In this document: positions 8,701 to 16,561 of the stretch, in pieces
Layout of the letters: each line of letters opens with the position of its first letter
Position numbering within the stretch: position 1 is the first letter of the stretch
IMG/VR virus record: IMGVR_UViG_3300017728_000037
Coordinates: 1-37,438 of that record
Length of the DNA: 37,438 bases
Source of the DNA: a virus
Strand: one strand, 5' to 3'
Position numbers and translations under genes: made by a program
The notes under the pieces: model-generated
What the model was told of the DNA's origin: nothing
Seen by the model: only the letters and a program-made list of their open reading frames with translations
Databases searched by the model: none

Positions 8701-11043
8701 AACACAGAACGCATGCGCATAGATGCTAGCGGTCAAGTTGGTATCGGATGTACTCCCGCCTCGACTGTCTCACTAGACGTTCAAAATTTGTCTGCAAGTT
8801 CTAACAATGTTTTCTTGCGTATAAAAAACGCAACAAATTTAGAAGATTCAGGTCTTATTATTGAAGGTCAAAACGGAGGCGCAAGGGAATACAAGATTGG
8901 TGTAAATTCCATTGCTAATAGTCCCGACCTTACATTTAGCGGCCCTACAGGTTACAGGTATTATATCGGCGCTACAGAAGCCATGCGCATCGACTCAAGC
9001 GGCAACTTGCAAATGCAAGCAGGAGACATAACTACAGTTACAGGTGGAAGTTATAAACTCCAAAACGGCGTAGAAAGCGCCTCAAATCCTACTTTCACAT
9101 TTAGTGGCGACGACGACACGGGTATGTATCGTGCTTCAGCGGATACAATCGCCTTTTCTACAGCGGCCGCAGAACGTATGCGTATCGACTCTAGCGGCAA
9201 TGTTGGTATTGGGGCTTCACCGTCATCCCATAGCTTAGAGGTGTGGCGTTCAGGTGGAGACCATTTACTTTTAGGGCGTAGCGGCGTAGGCACATATGAG
9301 CTTGGCATTTCTTCTGACAATGCTTTGACTTTTGAGGATGACGGCTCAGAAGCCATGCGTATCGACTCTAGCGGTCGTGTTGGTATCGGCACTAGCAGTC
9401 CAGAAACGAATCTACACATAGAAGACTCTTCTTCATTTTCTATTATTCGATTGGTTTCAAGCACTACTGAAAACGCTGGTATAGACTTTGGCGACCCTGA
9501 TGACAGAGATATTGGTCGTGTTCGTTATAACAACAGCGATAACTCTATGGTGTTTCATACAAACGCCGCAGAACGCATGCGTATCGACTCTAGCGGGAAT
9601 GTTGGTATCGGCACAAGCAGTCCAAACACTGTAACTAACTATACAGGCTTGACGCTTAACAACGCTACCTATGGAGGGTTCATTGATATTGAAAACAATG
9701 GGACTCACACCTTTAGATTGCTATCAAACACTACTGCAAGTTACATTGGAACTATAGAGTCTGACCCTCTAGTATTTAATACAGTTGACACAGAACGCAT
9801 GCGTATCGACTCGACGGGTCGTGTAGGTCTGGGTACAAATTCACCGGACGTTAAGCTCGATATAGTTGACACTGCCGCAGACGTTCAATTACGTGTCTAT
9901 AAGTTTGACGGTACTAACAACACACGTCTTACTCTGACTGCCGATGACAGTGGTGCCAAGATCCACTACAGAGACGCTACAAACGGCGGTGCCTTGCGCT
10001 TCAATAACAACGCAGGGGAGATGGCTAGGTTTGATTCGAGCGGCAATCTTCTTGTGGGGACTACTACGTACAATTCAGCAAACCAAGGCATTTTACTTGG
10101 CGCAACGGGGGCGATTTACTCAACTAACACAAGTGGAATTTCTGGTAGTTTTGGCCGCAACACAACGGACGGGTCAATCTTAAACTTCCGCAAAGACAAC
10201 GTTAACGTGGGAAGCGTTGGCACCAAGCTGTCTGATGGCGGCACAAGTGATGGTGAGCTGTTTATAACTAGCGGAAACACTGGATTATTTTTCGATGACA
10301 TTGGAAGTTATATCCGACCCTGTAATGGCTCTGCCGCTTTGCGTGACAACACCGTTGACTTAGGCAAGTCAGATTCGCGCTTCAAAAACCTTTACCTGTC
10401 AGGCAATGTAACTTCAAGCGGAACTTTTAGAGGCGGCGCTGGTAGTGCATCAACCCCAACATTCCTTACTGACGGCTCTACAGGAATGTTTAGAGCGTCA
10501 TCCAATGACATTGGCTTTAGTTGTGCTGGAAGTGAGGTTGCTAGGTTTGATAGCTCTGGCAACTTGCTGGTTGGTACTACTTCTACTACAGCAGACGAAG
10601 GTGGACTTGTTTTAATCCCGCAAACATCAAATGTTTCGCACATGTATATCGGTCATGCCACAGGAACCGCTGGTGGCAATCCCTATATGTATTTCCGGTA
10701 TGGCTCAGGAAACATTGGAAGCATTACGCAATCAGGGACTACAGCTGTTCAGTACAACACCTCATCAGACCAACGCCTCAAAGAAAACATTGCAGACGCA
10801 CCTTCTGCTTCTGACGACATAGACGCTATCCAAGTACGTTCGTTCGACTGGAAGGCTGACGGTTCACACCAGAAGTACGGCATGGTTGCTCAGGAACTAC
10901 AGAACGTTGCACCAGAGGCAGTCAGTGGAGACGCAGACTCAGACGACATGATGGGCGTAGACTACTCAAAGCTAGTACCTATGATGTTAAAAGAAATTCA
11001 ATCACTACGTGCCAGAGTGGCACAACTCGAAGGAGAAAACTAA
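5740..11043 (+). CDS. Giant tail fibre with C-terminal S74 intramolecular chaperone (1767 aa)
   Basis: The C-terminus carries SSDQRLKENI (residues about 1675-1684), the Ser-Asp autocleavage site of peptidase S74 chaperone domains. It is followed by FDWKADGSHQKYGMVAQEL and a terminal coiled coil ending LRARVAQLEGEN. The roughly 91-residue domain should drive trimer folding and then cut itself off. Upstream are about thirteen copies of a RMRIDSSGNVGIGTSSP-type motif and two LQIYH modules, giving a long beta-rich shaft. A 56-residue segment occurs twice (bases 7660-7827 and 9853-10020). The N-terminus lacks an obvious virion-anchor domain, so it may attach through the preceding tailspike, whose stop is 9 bases upstream (SD AAGGT). 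Confidence 0.88.
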   Translation: MDFIDHRSTAKFIFKTSATDEKARIDESGNILTGKTSSNFSTAGAEVRNLGNIWATRDGGTPLALNRLSSEGTIAQFYKDGSSLGVIASVSSDFVIYSTISGHTGLRFGDGWIGSTNNAGTLQNGTVSLGTTAYKFADLHLSGNANIGGNATITGDLTVNGTTTTINTATLDVEDKNITLNYGAGDTSSTADGAGITIQDAVDASNNATILWDATNDEFDFSHNITAPNLSISNWNTAYGWGDHSTQGYLTSYTEADTLDSVTGRGATTTNAISTGAITSSGAISAQNTLTIQNSSAYGAIEVGGVSGGFIDIKSPFSDDYDLRLISTGDGGVLNVASGELTIQRAGSAKLATTSTGIAVTGDATFADNGKAIFGGGSDLQIYHDGANSYISDAGTGLFQLRTNGTRIEMVGQSGSEYMARFEQDGAVKLYYDNSLKLATTSTGINVTGNATFGDNGKAIFGASSDLQIYHTPTGNHSIITESGSGNLILAADNLEINNAANNANKIVATTGGAVTLFHNNSAKLATTSTGIDVTGSVVSDGLTVDGASQTTSLKINTSSSAWADANADDLIIRGADVGLTVSSSTTGNIYFGDATTAQKQGQITYTHSSDSLSFATAGTERLRINSSGFAGLGTGSPAAKLDIVDTASDVQMRVYKNDGTKNTRVTVTADDSGAKIHYRDADNAGALRFNNNLGEVMRIPADTTRVGIGTSSPSARLDVQQATAGNIVSAEFDNTDYTANNRNAIKIRQQVSSSGSYSAYLGSDKNTGNLFLANDSITANHLVINPSGNVGIGRVSNSVVRLSVAGTDAGASNYAFEATNSSAATRFIVRNDGQSQFFKSDNSASMTVTSGGNVGIGTSSPSGLLNVHSASGDANVFITTGTTNASTTLLFGDSGSSTIGRVQYDHSDNSMRFQTNASEAMRIDSSGNVGIGTSSPSGKLHVKASSGFATGYVQGSNSSSGMYLFDQGVEAGLWKVDLGYLAFGTNNTERMRIDASGQVGIGCTPASTVSLDVQNLSASSNNVFLRIKNATNLEDSGLIIEGQNGGAREYKIGVNSIANSPDLTFSGPTGYRYYIGATEAMRIDSSGNLQMQAGDITTVTGGSYKLQNGVESASNPTFTFSGDDDTGMYRASADTIAFSTAAAERMRIDSSGNVGIGASPSSHSLEVWRSGGDHLLLGRSGVGTYELGISSDNALTFEDDGSEAMRIDSSGRVGIGTSSPETNLHIEDSSSFSIIRLVSSTTENAGIDFGDPDDRDIGRVRYNNSDNSMVFHTNAAERMRIDSSGNVGIGTSSPNTVTNYTGLTLNNATYGGFIDIENNGTHTFRLLSNTTASYIGTIESDPLVFNTVDTERMRIDSTGRVGLGTNSPDVKLDIVDTAADVQLRVYKFDGTNNTRLTLTADDSGAKIHYRDATNGGALRFNNNAGEMARFDSSGNLLVGTTTYNSANQGILLGATGAIYSTNTSGISGSFGRNTTDGSILNFRKDNVNVGSVGTKLSDGGTSDGELFITSGNTGLFFDDIGSYIRPCNGSAALRDNTVDLGKSDSRFKNLYLSGNVTSSGTFRGGAGSASTPTFLTDGSTGMFRASSNDIGFSCAGSEVARFDSSGNLLVGTTSTTADEGGLVLIPQTSNVSHMYIGHATGTAGGNPYMYFRYGSGNIGSITQSGTTAVQYNTSSDQRLKENIADAPSASDDIDAIQVRSFDWKADGSHQKYGMVAQELQNVAPEAVSGDADSDDMMGVDYSKLVPMMLKEIQSLRARVAQLEGEN
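7660..7827 (+). repeat. Internal duplicated segment of the giant fibre, copy A
   Basis: This encodes 56 residues beginning KLDIVDTASDVQMRVYK. By eye 47 of the 56 residues match copy B at 9853-10020 with no gaps. The nucleotide sequences have diverged at many third positions, so the duplication is old or recombined with relatives. Confidence 0.9.
9853..10020 (+). repeat. Internal duplicated segment of the giant fibre, copy B
   Basis: This encodes 56 residues beginning KLDIVDTAADVQLRVYK, the same length as copy A at 7660-7827 and in the same frame. Each copy is followed by a different version of the SSGNxxxGT motif, consistent with modular exchange of fibre segments. Confidence 0.9.
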
Positions 11044-11363
11044 TGGCTACATGGACTATTGCAAACTTAGAGCGTCAGGCCGACGGCGGGGTCATTGTGG
11101 CTCACTGGCGTTGTGACGATTCCGAAACAGTGGGAAGCGGCGACGATGCTGTGACTTACACAGCGTCATCTTACGGGACTTGTTCATTCACACCCGACGC
11201 TGACGCAGATGATTTCGTTGCCTATAACGATCTTACTGAGGCAACGGTTATTGAGTGGGTAAAAGCAGAAGTTGATGGTGATGTGGTTGAAACTGCGCTA
11301 ACTGACAATATATCTAGTCAGAAGACACCAACAACCTTTGACGGAGTACCGTGGAATGACTGA
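11043..11363 (+). CDS. Unknown small protein in fibre operon (106 aa)
   Basis: The protein starts MATWTIANLERQADGGVIVAHWRCDD, a pattern found in small proteins next to fibre genes in other aquatic phages. It is acidic with an alternating beta-like pattern and a C-terminal ATVIEWVKAEVDGDVVE stretch. I cannot assign a function; a fibre chaperone or minor tail component is possible from location only. The ATG overlaps the stop of the giant fibre by one base (TAATG), indicating translational coupling. Confidence 0.75.
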   Translation: MATWTIANLERQADGGVIVAHWRCDDSETVGSGDDAVTYTASSYGTCSFTPDADADDFVAYNDLTEATVIEWVKAEVDGDVVETALTDNISSQKTPTTFDGVPWND

Positions 11364-11595
11364 AGAAAGCCCAAAAATCGTATTGAATGATGTAGAGCAT
11401 GACGTTGCTGATCTAAGTGATGAACAGCGCGTGATGGTCGCACATATTTCAAATTTAGACGCAAAGCTGGCCGACGCACGTTTTAGCGTAGACCAGTTAA
11501 ACGTAGCGCGGCAGGCGTTTGTCGACATGCTAAGTAAGTCTGTGGATCAAGTAACCGATGCGGATTACGCTGACGTGCCTGATTCTGCCGATTAA
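11356..11595 (+). CDS. Small acidic protein, DUF6447-like (79 aa)
   Basis: The pattern KIVLNDVEHDVADLSDEQRVMVAHI, then LDAKLADARFSVDQLNVARQAF, resembles the DUF6447 family of phage proteins. That family has a short beta hairpin followed by a helical pair, and its function is unknown. I prefer the ATG at 11356 over the in-frame ATG at 11338, because GGAG at 11343-11346 is correctly spaced for it and the overlap with the upstream gene is then only 8 bases. It lies between fibre-associated genes, and a role in fibre assembly is only inferred. Confidence 0.7.
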   Translation: MTEESPKIVLNDVEHDVADLSDEQRVMVAHISNLDAKLADARFSVDQLNVARQAFVDMLSKSVDQVTDADYADVPDSAD

Positions 11596-11612
11596 GGAAG
11601 GGTAACAAAGGC

Positions 11613-11948
11613 ATGGCAATCATCCGCGCAGCAGCCACAACAAAAAAAGCCGTTTATTGGAACAGCGGCTATGTCGAAGATGACGGGGATGATTACTCTG
11701 AGCAGGGCTATGTTCAGGACTTAAGGCAGGTTACCTCAGTAGTTTTTATTGGCTCTACATTTATTTCAGGCTCGCCTTGGGATGATATTATTGGGCCAAT
11801 AGACCAGTGGTCGGATGTGTCAGTTGGTCCGCCTGCGGGAGGCTGGGGCGTTGTAACGACGCCTTCTGGCCAATGGGCAGCAAAATCAAGCTCGCCGCCA
11901 TCAGGGGGATGGAGCATTGTTACTACAACGGAGAATCCATTTGGATAA
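11613..11948 (+). CDS. Unknown Trp/Gly-rich protein (111 aa)
   Basis: I do not recognise this protein. It begins MAIIRAAATTKKAVYWNSGYV and ends with an imperfect internal repeat: SVGPPAGGWGVVTTPSGQW followed by SSSPPSGGWSIVTTTENP. This suggests two small beta units. It has a usable ribosome binding site (GGAAGGG at 11596-11602). The setting between tail genes suggests a virion or tail-assembly protein. Confidence 0.6.
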   Translation: MAIIRAAATTKKAVYWNSGYVEDDGDDYSEQGYVQDLRQVTSVVFIGSTFISGSPWDDIIGPIDQWSDVSVGPPAGGWGVVTTPSGQWAAKSSSPPSGGWSIVTTTENPFG

Positions 11949-11954
11949 CTAGCT

Positions 11955-12809
11955 ATGGCAGATACAACGACGACAACTTATTCTTTGACTAAACCCGAAG
12001 TCGGCGCCTCAGAAGACACGTGGGGCACAAAGTTAAACTCTAATTTTGATTCTCTTGATGATCTTTTAGATGGAACGACGGCAATCCAGCCAAATCTAAC
12101 CGAAGGCTCGTGGAAGGTTGGCGGTGCTGCGGTAACCTCTACGGCCGCAGAGTTAAATATTTTAGACGGAGCAACAGTAACCACTGATGAGCTAAATAAG
12201 CTAGATGGGGTAACCGCTACAGCAACAGAAATTAACTTGCTGGATGGCGTCACATCAAGCACTGCGGAATTAAATATCTTAGACGGCGTGACTGCTACGA
12301 CGGCAGAATTAAATTACGTTTCCGGGGTTACCTCTGCGATACAAGCGCAAATTGACGCTAAAACAACACTAGCGGCAGCGCGGCAAGCGGCCTACCCAGT
12401 CGGATCTATCTACATGAACGCAAGCGATGCAACAGACCCTGCAACGCTTCTAGGTTTCGGTACGTGGGCAGCCTTCGGCGCTGGTCGTGTTCTCGTAGGC
12501 ATCGACAGTGGCGACACAGACTTTGATGTTGCAGAAGAAACCGGCGGTTCTAAAACGCACACATTAACGGAAGCGGAGCTGCCAGCTCACCACCACTCAC
12601 TGATTGCTGACGCAGATAGCAACTCAGCTCTCTCAGCGTCAAATCAAGTAGCCAAAAGAGATTTGACTGGCTCGCAAGATCAAGAATATGAGTTACACGG
12701 CACTGCGACAGCGGCAACGCTTGGCAAGTCGTCTGAAGTGGGCAGTGGGAATGCGCACAATAATGTGCAGCCTTACATAGTTGTACATATGTGGAAGCGC
12801 ACAGCGTAG
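11955..12809 (+). CDS. Tail fibre with LDGVT repeats and baseplate/collar-type C-terminus (284 aa)
   Basis: The N-terminus [19 protein letters not shown] is a frequent start of phage fibres. Residues about 63-134 hold five (T/S)AELNxLDGVT-type repeats like those of the tailspike at 3046. The C-terminal part has [28 protein letters not shown], then [11 protein letters not shown] and [14 protein letters not shown]. This is the collar / gp10-C-type domain, whose His cluster can bind metal in short tail fibres. It probably acts in receptor binding alongside the tailspike and giant fibre. Confidence 0.85.
   Translation: MADTTTTTYSLTKPEVGASEDTWGTKLNSNFDSLDDLLDGTTAIQPNLTEGSWKVGGAAVTSTAAELNILDGATVTTDELNKLDGVTATATEINLLDGVTSSTAELNILDGVTATTAELNYVSGVTSAIQAQIDAKTTLAAARQAAYPVGSIYMNASDATDPATLLGFGTWAAFGAGRVLVGIDSGDTDFDVAEETGGSKTHTLTEAELPAHHHSLIADADSNSALSASNQVAKRDLTGSQDQEYELHGTATAATLGKSSEVGSGNAHNNVQPYIVVHMWKRTA
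12141..12360 (+). repeat. Tandem coding repeats (LDGVT type) in the collar-type fibre
   Basis: Five units of about 42 nt encode xTxELNxLDGVT. They match the protein repeats at 3169-3459 but use different codons, so any shared ancestry is old or the protein pattern is under strong selection. Confidence 0.85.
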
Positions 12810-12817
12810 GGGGTTTT

Positions 12818-14296
12818 ATGCCGTACCAAGCAATCGACATTCCGGCCGGTGTTTATCGGCACGGCACAGACCTCGAAGGATCTGGCCGCTGGAGGGATGT
12901 AAATCTCGTGCGCTGGCGGAACGGCTCTCTAAGCCCGGTCGGCGGTTGGCAAGAGCGTGTTAAAACTGGCGTTACGCTTGATAAATCGGTCCGCGGTGCA
13001 ATTGCGTGGGTAGATAACTCTTTTAACACTAACATGGCGGCTGGAACCTACAACAAGCTGTTCTACATTAGTGCTAATAACGCAATCAGTGATATTACGC
13101 CGGCCTCTTTATCGACAGGAAGCGAAAGCGCTGCACTGAGGTCTGGTTTTGGCGCAGGTAACTACAACACTGGTTACTACGGCACAGAAAGGGTTTCTAC
13201 GGGTGAGTTCCAAGAAGCAACAACGTGGTCTCTCGATACATGGGGAGAGTACCTAGTCGCTTGCTCTGTTGACGACGGGAAGCTCTATGAGTGGCAACTC
13301 AATGCTGGCACCCCGGCGGCTGTCATTGCTAACGCACCGACATCTAATTTGAGCCTTGTCGTAACCGGCGAAAGATTTTTGTTTGCTTTAGGCGCCGGCG
13401 GCAATCCGAGAAAGGTTCAGTGGTGTGATAAAGAAGACAACACGGCATGGACTCCAGCCGCTACGAATGAGGCGGGCGATTTTGAGCTTGCTAGTAACGG
13501 CGAAATATTAAGCGGCCATAAGATGCGGGGCAGGACGTTGATACTGACGACTACCGACGCGCACGTAGCTACTTACATCGGGCCACAGCTTGTATTCCAA
13601 TTCCAGCGTGTAGGCACCGACTGTGGTGCGATATCCCGTCACGCTTGCGTCTCGCACATGGAAGGGGCTTATTGGATGGGATCTAAAAGCTTCTTTTTCT
13701 TTAATGGCAGTGCGGTGCAAGAGATGCCCTGCGAGGTGCTGGATTATGTGTTTACAGACTTAAACACGGATCAGCGCTCTAAAGTCACAGCGATGAATAA
13801 CGCTCAATACGGTGAGGTTTGGTGGTTTTATCCTTCAGGTGGCTCAGTAGAGAACGACCGGTATGTAATTTACAACTATCAAGAAAACTATTGGAATATC
13901 GGCACGCTTTCACGCACTTCAGGCTTTGACGCTGGAGTTATGAAGCATCCGGTTATGTTCGATTCTACTGGCAAACTGTATGACCACGAGACTGGATTCG
14001 ATCACGAGGGCACGGCACCGCACGCAGAATCTGGTCCAATATTATTCGGCTCAAGCATCGTAAAGGTTAACGAAATCATTCCTGACGAAAAGACGCAGGG
14101 CGAGGCGACGATTACGTTCAAGTCGCGCTTTTATCCAAATGGCGACGAGTCCACGCACGGGCCATTCACAATGGGTAACCCGGTTAATGCTAGATTTTCG
14201 GGTCGGCAGTTACGATTGCGTGTTAACGGCACAGAGCTGAGTAACTGGCGCTTTGGCATCCCACGATTAAACGTGATCCCGGGCGGTAACCGGTGA
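12818..14296 (+). CDS. Tail hub/nozzle, DNA-stabilisation protein-like (492 aa)
   Basis: The N-terminus YQAIDIPAGVYRHGTDLEGS, then GRWRDVNLVRWRNGSLSPVGGW, is a signature I associate with a podoviral tail protein placed like P22 gp10 (packaged DNA stabilisation). The remainder reads like a beta-propeller: repeated Trp/Gly segments such as TWSLDTWGEYLVACS and GEVWWFYPSGG. The start at 12818 is chosen over the in-frame ATG at 12791 because the AGGGGG at 12808-12813 serves it and it follows the upstream stop without overlap. It likely plugs the tail channel below the adaptor ring. Confidence 0.75.
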   Translation: MPYQAIDIPAGVYRHGTDLEGSGRWRDVNLVRWRNGSLSPVGGWQERVKTGVTLDKSVRGAIAWVDNSFNTNMAAGTYNKLFYISANNAISDITPASLSTGSESAALRSGFGAGNYNTGYYGTERVSTGEFQEATTWSLDTWGEYLVACSVDDGKLYEWQLNAGTPAAVIANAPTSNLSLVVTGERFLFALGAGGNPRKVQWCDKEDNTAWTPAATNEAGDFELASNGEILSGHKMRGRTLILTTTDAHVATYIGPQLVFQFQRVGTDCGAISRHACVSHMEGAYWMGSKSFFFFNGSAVQEMPCEVLDYVFTDLNTDQRSKVTAMNNAQYGEVWWFYPSGGSVENDRYVIYNYQENYWNIGTLSRTSGFDAGVMKHPVMFDSTGKLYDHETGFDHEGTAPHAESGPILFGSSIVKVNEIIPDEKTQGEATITFKSRFYPNGDESTHGPFTMGNPVNARFSGRQLRLRVNGTELSNWRFGIPRLNVIPGGNR

Positions 14297-14946
14297 GCCT
14301 TGCCCCTCCTCCATTTGGGCCCGAGTGGAAGGGCTGGGGCGAGCGACTTGTTGATCATCTCAACAGGATACGGTCAAAACTTGTATTTAAGCAGGCCGGG
14401 GACAGTGCAAATGAAGACGGCATTATTCTGTATGACAACACAAACAAGTACCCGGTGGTATCTATCGATGGTGTGTATAAGCAGATAGTTTTAGCGGACG
14501 GTCACGGGGACTTCGTTATTTCTTCTGATTATGCTTACGCAGCAGCAGATACGACGTATGAATTAAGTTACACCGCAGACAGTAACAATGAAGGATTACC
14601 GATCAACGGTTCTCGTATTACCTTTAGCGAGACTGGCTATTACCTTGTAAGTTTTTCTGCTCAGATATTCAGCTCGTCAGCAAGTACAGTTGAGTTTGTG
14701 TTTTGGCCGAAGAAAAACGGCACAAACATGACAGGTAGCACCATAAGAGCGGCATTACACGGCAACGCAGAAACCACTGTAGTCAGCCGCGCAGTCATTA
14801 TTCACGCCATCGCAAACGATTATTTAGAGGTAGCTACGGCCTGTAACAGTACCAACGGATCTCTCAAAGCGTTCGCTGCAAACGGTATTTCTAATGAGCC
14901 TGCATGCCCAGCAACTACATTAACGATCATACGAGTCCATAGGTGA
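14293..14946 (+). CDS. Putative beta-jelly-roll virion protein (217 aa, GTG start)
   Basis: After an N-terminal amphipathic part (GPEWKGWGERLVDHLNRI), the second half reads GSRITFSETGYYLVSFSAQ, then VEFVFWPKKNG and SRAVIIHAIANDYLEV. This strand order resembles C1q/TNF-like jelly rolls found at the tips of fibres or on capsids. The start is GTG in a GTGA overlap with the preceding stop, so translation is coupled. A receptor-contacting or decoration role is inferred from fold and context only. Confidence 0.6.
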   Translation: MSLAPPPFGPEWKGWGERLVDHLNRIRSKLVFKQAGDSANEDGIILYDNTNKYPVVSIDGVYKQIVLADGHGDFVISSDYAYAAADTTYELSYTADSNNEGLPINGSRITFSETGYYLVSFSAQIFSSSASTVEFVFWPKKNGTNMTGSTIRAALHGNAETTVVSRAVIIHAIANDYLEVATACNSTNGSLKAFAANGISNEPACPATTLTIIRVHR

Positions 14947-14952
14947 TATAAT
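14944..14952 (+). promoter_or_regulatory. TGATATAAT extended -10-like motif, copy 2
   Basis: This is an exact TGATATAAT whose last T is the first base of the TTG start at 14952. No -35 match is visible 16-18 bp upstream. As at 1465, an AGGTGA sequence overlaps it and serves as the ribosome binding site, so the motif could be translational rather than transcriptional. Confidence 0.4.
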
Positions 14953-15320
14953 TGGCGGGTGTTATTGATGAATTGATACGTTGCAAGCCTTGGTTAGAGG
15001 CTGCATTAGAGAGATCAGGCGGTACGCACACGTTAGAAGACGTTGTGGAATCGATACAGACAGGGGCTATGCAATTCTGGCCGGCACCGAGAGGTTGCGC
15101 AGTGACAGAGATAGTTAGTTACCCGCAGAAGAAGGTTTTACATATCTTTTTAGCGGGCGGAGAGATGGATCAAATTGTTGATATGGACAGCTCCGCAGTT
15201 GAGTTTGCCAAGATGAACGGTTGTACAGGAATGAGCATTGCCGGTCGCAAGGGATGGGCAAGAGTTTTAAAGGAAAGAGGTTATCAAGAAACCTATACGG
15301 TTCTAGGAAAGGATATCTAA
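14952..15320 (+). CDS. GNAT-fold-like protein before the ejection proteins (122 aa, TTG start)
   Basis: The sequence VIDELIRCKPWLEAALERSG, then THTLEDVVESIQTGAMQFW, then CAVTEIVSYPQKKVLHIFLA and ending GCTGMSIAGRKGWARVLKERGY, resembles small acetyltransferase-fold proteins found beside internal virion genes in many podoviruses, in the T7 gp13 position. In T7 gp13 is needed for assembly of the internal core. An enzymatic role here is uncertain because I cannot identify a clear acetyl-CoA loop. TTG is the only start preceded by a good ribosome binding site (AGGTGA 14941-14946). Confidence 0.65.
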   Translation: MAGVIDELIRCKPWLEAALERSGGTHTLEDVVESIQTGAMQFWPAPRGCAVTEIVSYPQKKVLHIFLAGGEMDQIVDMDSSAVEFAKMNGCTGMSIAGRKGWARVLKERGYQETYTVLGKDI

Positions 15321-15321
15321 T

Positions 15322-15795
15322 ATGTCAGGCGGAAAAGGCGGTAGTCAAACTTCGAAGGTAGAGATACCAGAGTACATTGAGGGGCCATCGCGTAGAAACC
15401 TACAGCGCGCTGAACAGCTTGCTCAAGTCGGGTACATGCCTTATTACGGGCCCTCTGTCGCGGCGTTTACGCCGATGCAAACCCAAGCGATGCAGTCTAC
15501 AGCAGACGCAGCCGCGGCATTCGGTTTGGCTCCACAAATGGACGTCATGGCTGGCATGCCACAAGCCCAAGACTTTGGCGGCGTTCAAGGTTACGGCACC
15601 GGGCAAATGTTTGAGCAAGCGCTCGCTGATTTAGCGGCCAATCAACCCGGTCAGGCTGCGGCGTTCAACCAGCTCTTTACTGGACCGCAGGCAGGCGGCT
15701 CGGGCCTTTTAGGGCAAGTTGGTCCAATGGGCGGCTATTCACCGATGGGTATGGGTGGCGCGTTGCCACCACAGTTTGGCGGGGGGTCAATATAA
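15322..15795 (+). CDS. Putative internal virion protein, N-terminal-type half (157 aa)
   Basis: The start MSGGKGGSQTSKVEIPEY, then LAQVGYMPYYGPSVAAFTPMQTQAM, matches the N-terminus of large Gln/Ala/Gly-rich phage internal proteins. The end is Gly/Met-rich. In relatives that I recall, this N-terminus and the NPFEQTVVQQSL segment encoded by the next gene sit in one protein. Here they are separated by a TAATG stop-start. It could be a genuine split or two subunits. Ejection with the genome is an inference from family and position between tail and portal genes. Confidence 0.65.
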   Translation: MSGGKGGSQTSKVEIPEYIEGPSRRNLQRAEQLAQVGYMPYYGPSVAAFTPMQTQAMQSTADAAAAFGLAPQMDVMAGMPQAQDFGGVQGYGTGQMFEQALADLAANQPGQAAAFNQLFTGPQAGGSGLLGQVGPMGGYSPMGMGGALPPQFGGGSI

Positions 15796-16550
15796 TGGCA
15801 GCAGCAGCGCCCGGCGGAGCGGCAGGACAGCCCGCACAAGGTCAAAACATATTTCAGCAGGCGCAGCAGGGTCAAACCGGCGCAATGATGGGCACGGCAG
15901 CAGGCATGGGTTACCAGCCCGCGCAAGTGCAGGCCGGCCAAGTTGCAGGTACTGACCTTACGCCTTACTTCAACCCCTTTGAGCAGACCGTTGTTCAACA
16001 GTCACTAGGAGACATTGAGCAAGCACGGCAGATGCAGGCTAATCAGCTCGCATCTCAAGCGCAACGTGCAGGGGCATTCGGTGGTTCGCGATCAGCGATC
16101 CTAGAGTCACAGGCTAACGAAGCGGCCATGCAGCAAGCAGCACGCACCGCGGCCAACCTTCGATTAGGCGGATTTCAGCAAGCACAGCAAATGGCTGGCC
16201 AAGACATCGGGCGTCAAATGCAGGCAGACCTTGCCAATCAACAAGCGGGGCTTGCAGGGGCCGGACAAAGACTAGGTGCGGCGGCACAGATGGGTGGCTT
16301 GGCTCAGCAGGCATTTGGAATGGGACGCGGCCTTCAGCAAGACATGGCTCAGCAGGGCGCACTTCAGCAGATGATGAACCAACAAATATTCGACCGCGCG
16401 CGTGAGCAGTTCCAAGGCTACACAGCGTTCCCTGAGCGATCTCTTGGTTATCTAGCTAGCGCATTAGGCGCGTCGCCTGTTCCACAAACACAGACAACTA
16501 GCCGACAACCCGGTCTATTTGATTACTTGTCTTTGTTTGCAAGCATGTAA
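15795..16550 (+). CDS. Internal virion / ejection protein (251 aa, Gln/Ala-rich)
   Basis: This carries TPYFNPFEQTVVQQSLGDIE, then ANQLASQAQRAGAFGGSRSA and ESQANEAAMQQAARTAAN. The conserved core FNPFEQxVVxxSLxDIE and AxxAGAFGGSR is typical of phage internal proteins that are ejected into the cell. It is very rich in Gln and Ala and predicted helical through the middle. The start shares one base with the preceding stop, consistent with coupled synthesis of the two halves. Confidence 0.7.
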   Translation: MAAAAPGGAAGQPAQGQNIFQQAQQGQTGAMMGTAAGMGYQPAQVQAGQVAGTDLTPYFNPFEQTVVQQSLGDIEQARQMQANQLASQAQRAGAFGGSRSAILESQANEAAMQQAARTAANLRLGGFQQAQQMAGQDIGRQMQADLANQQAGLAGAGQRLGAAAQMGGLAQQAFGMGRGLQQDMAQQGALQQMMNQQIFDRAREQFQGYTAFPERSLGYLASALGASPVPQTQTTSRQPGLFDYLSLFASM

Positions 16551-16561
16551 GGAAATCGTAA

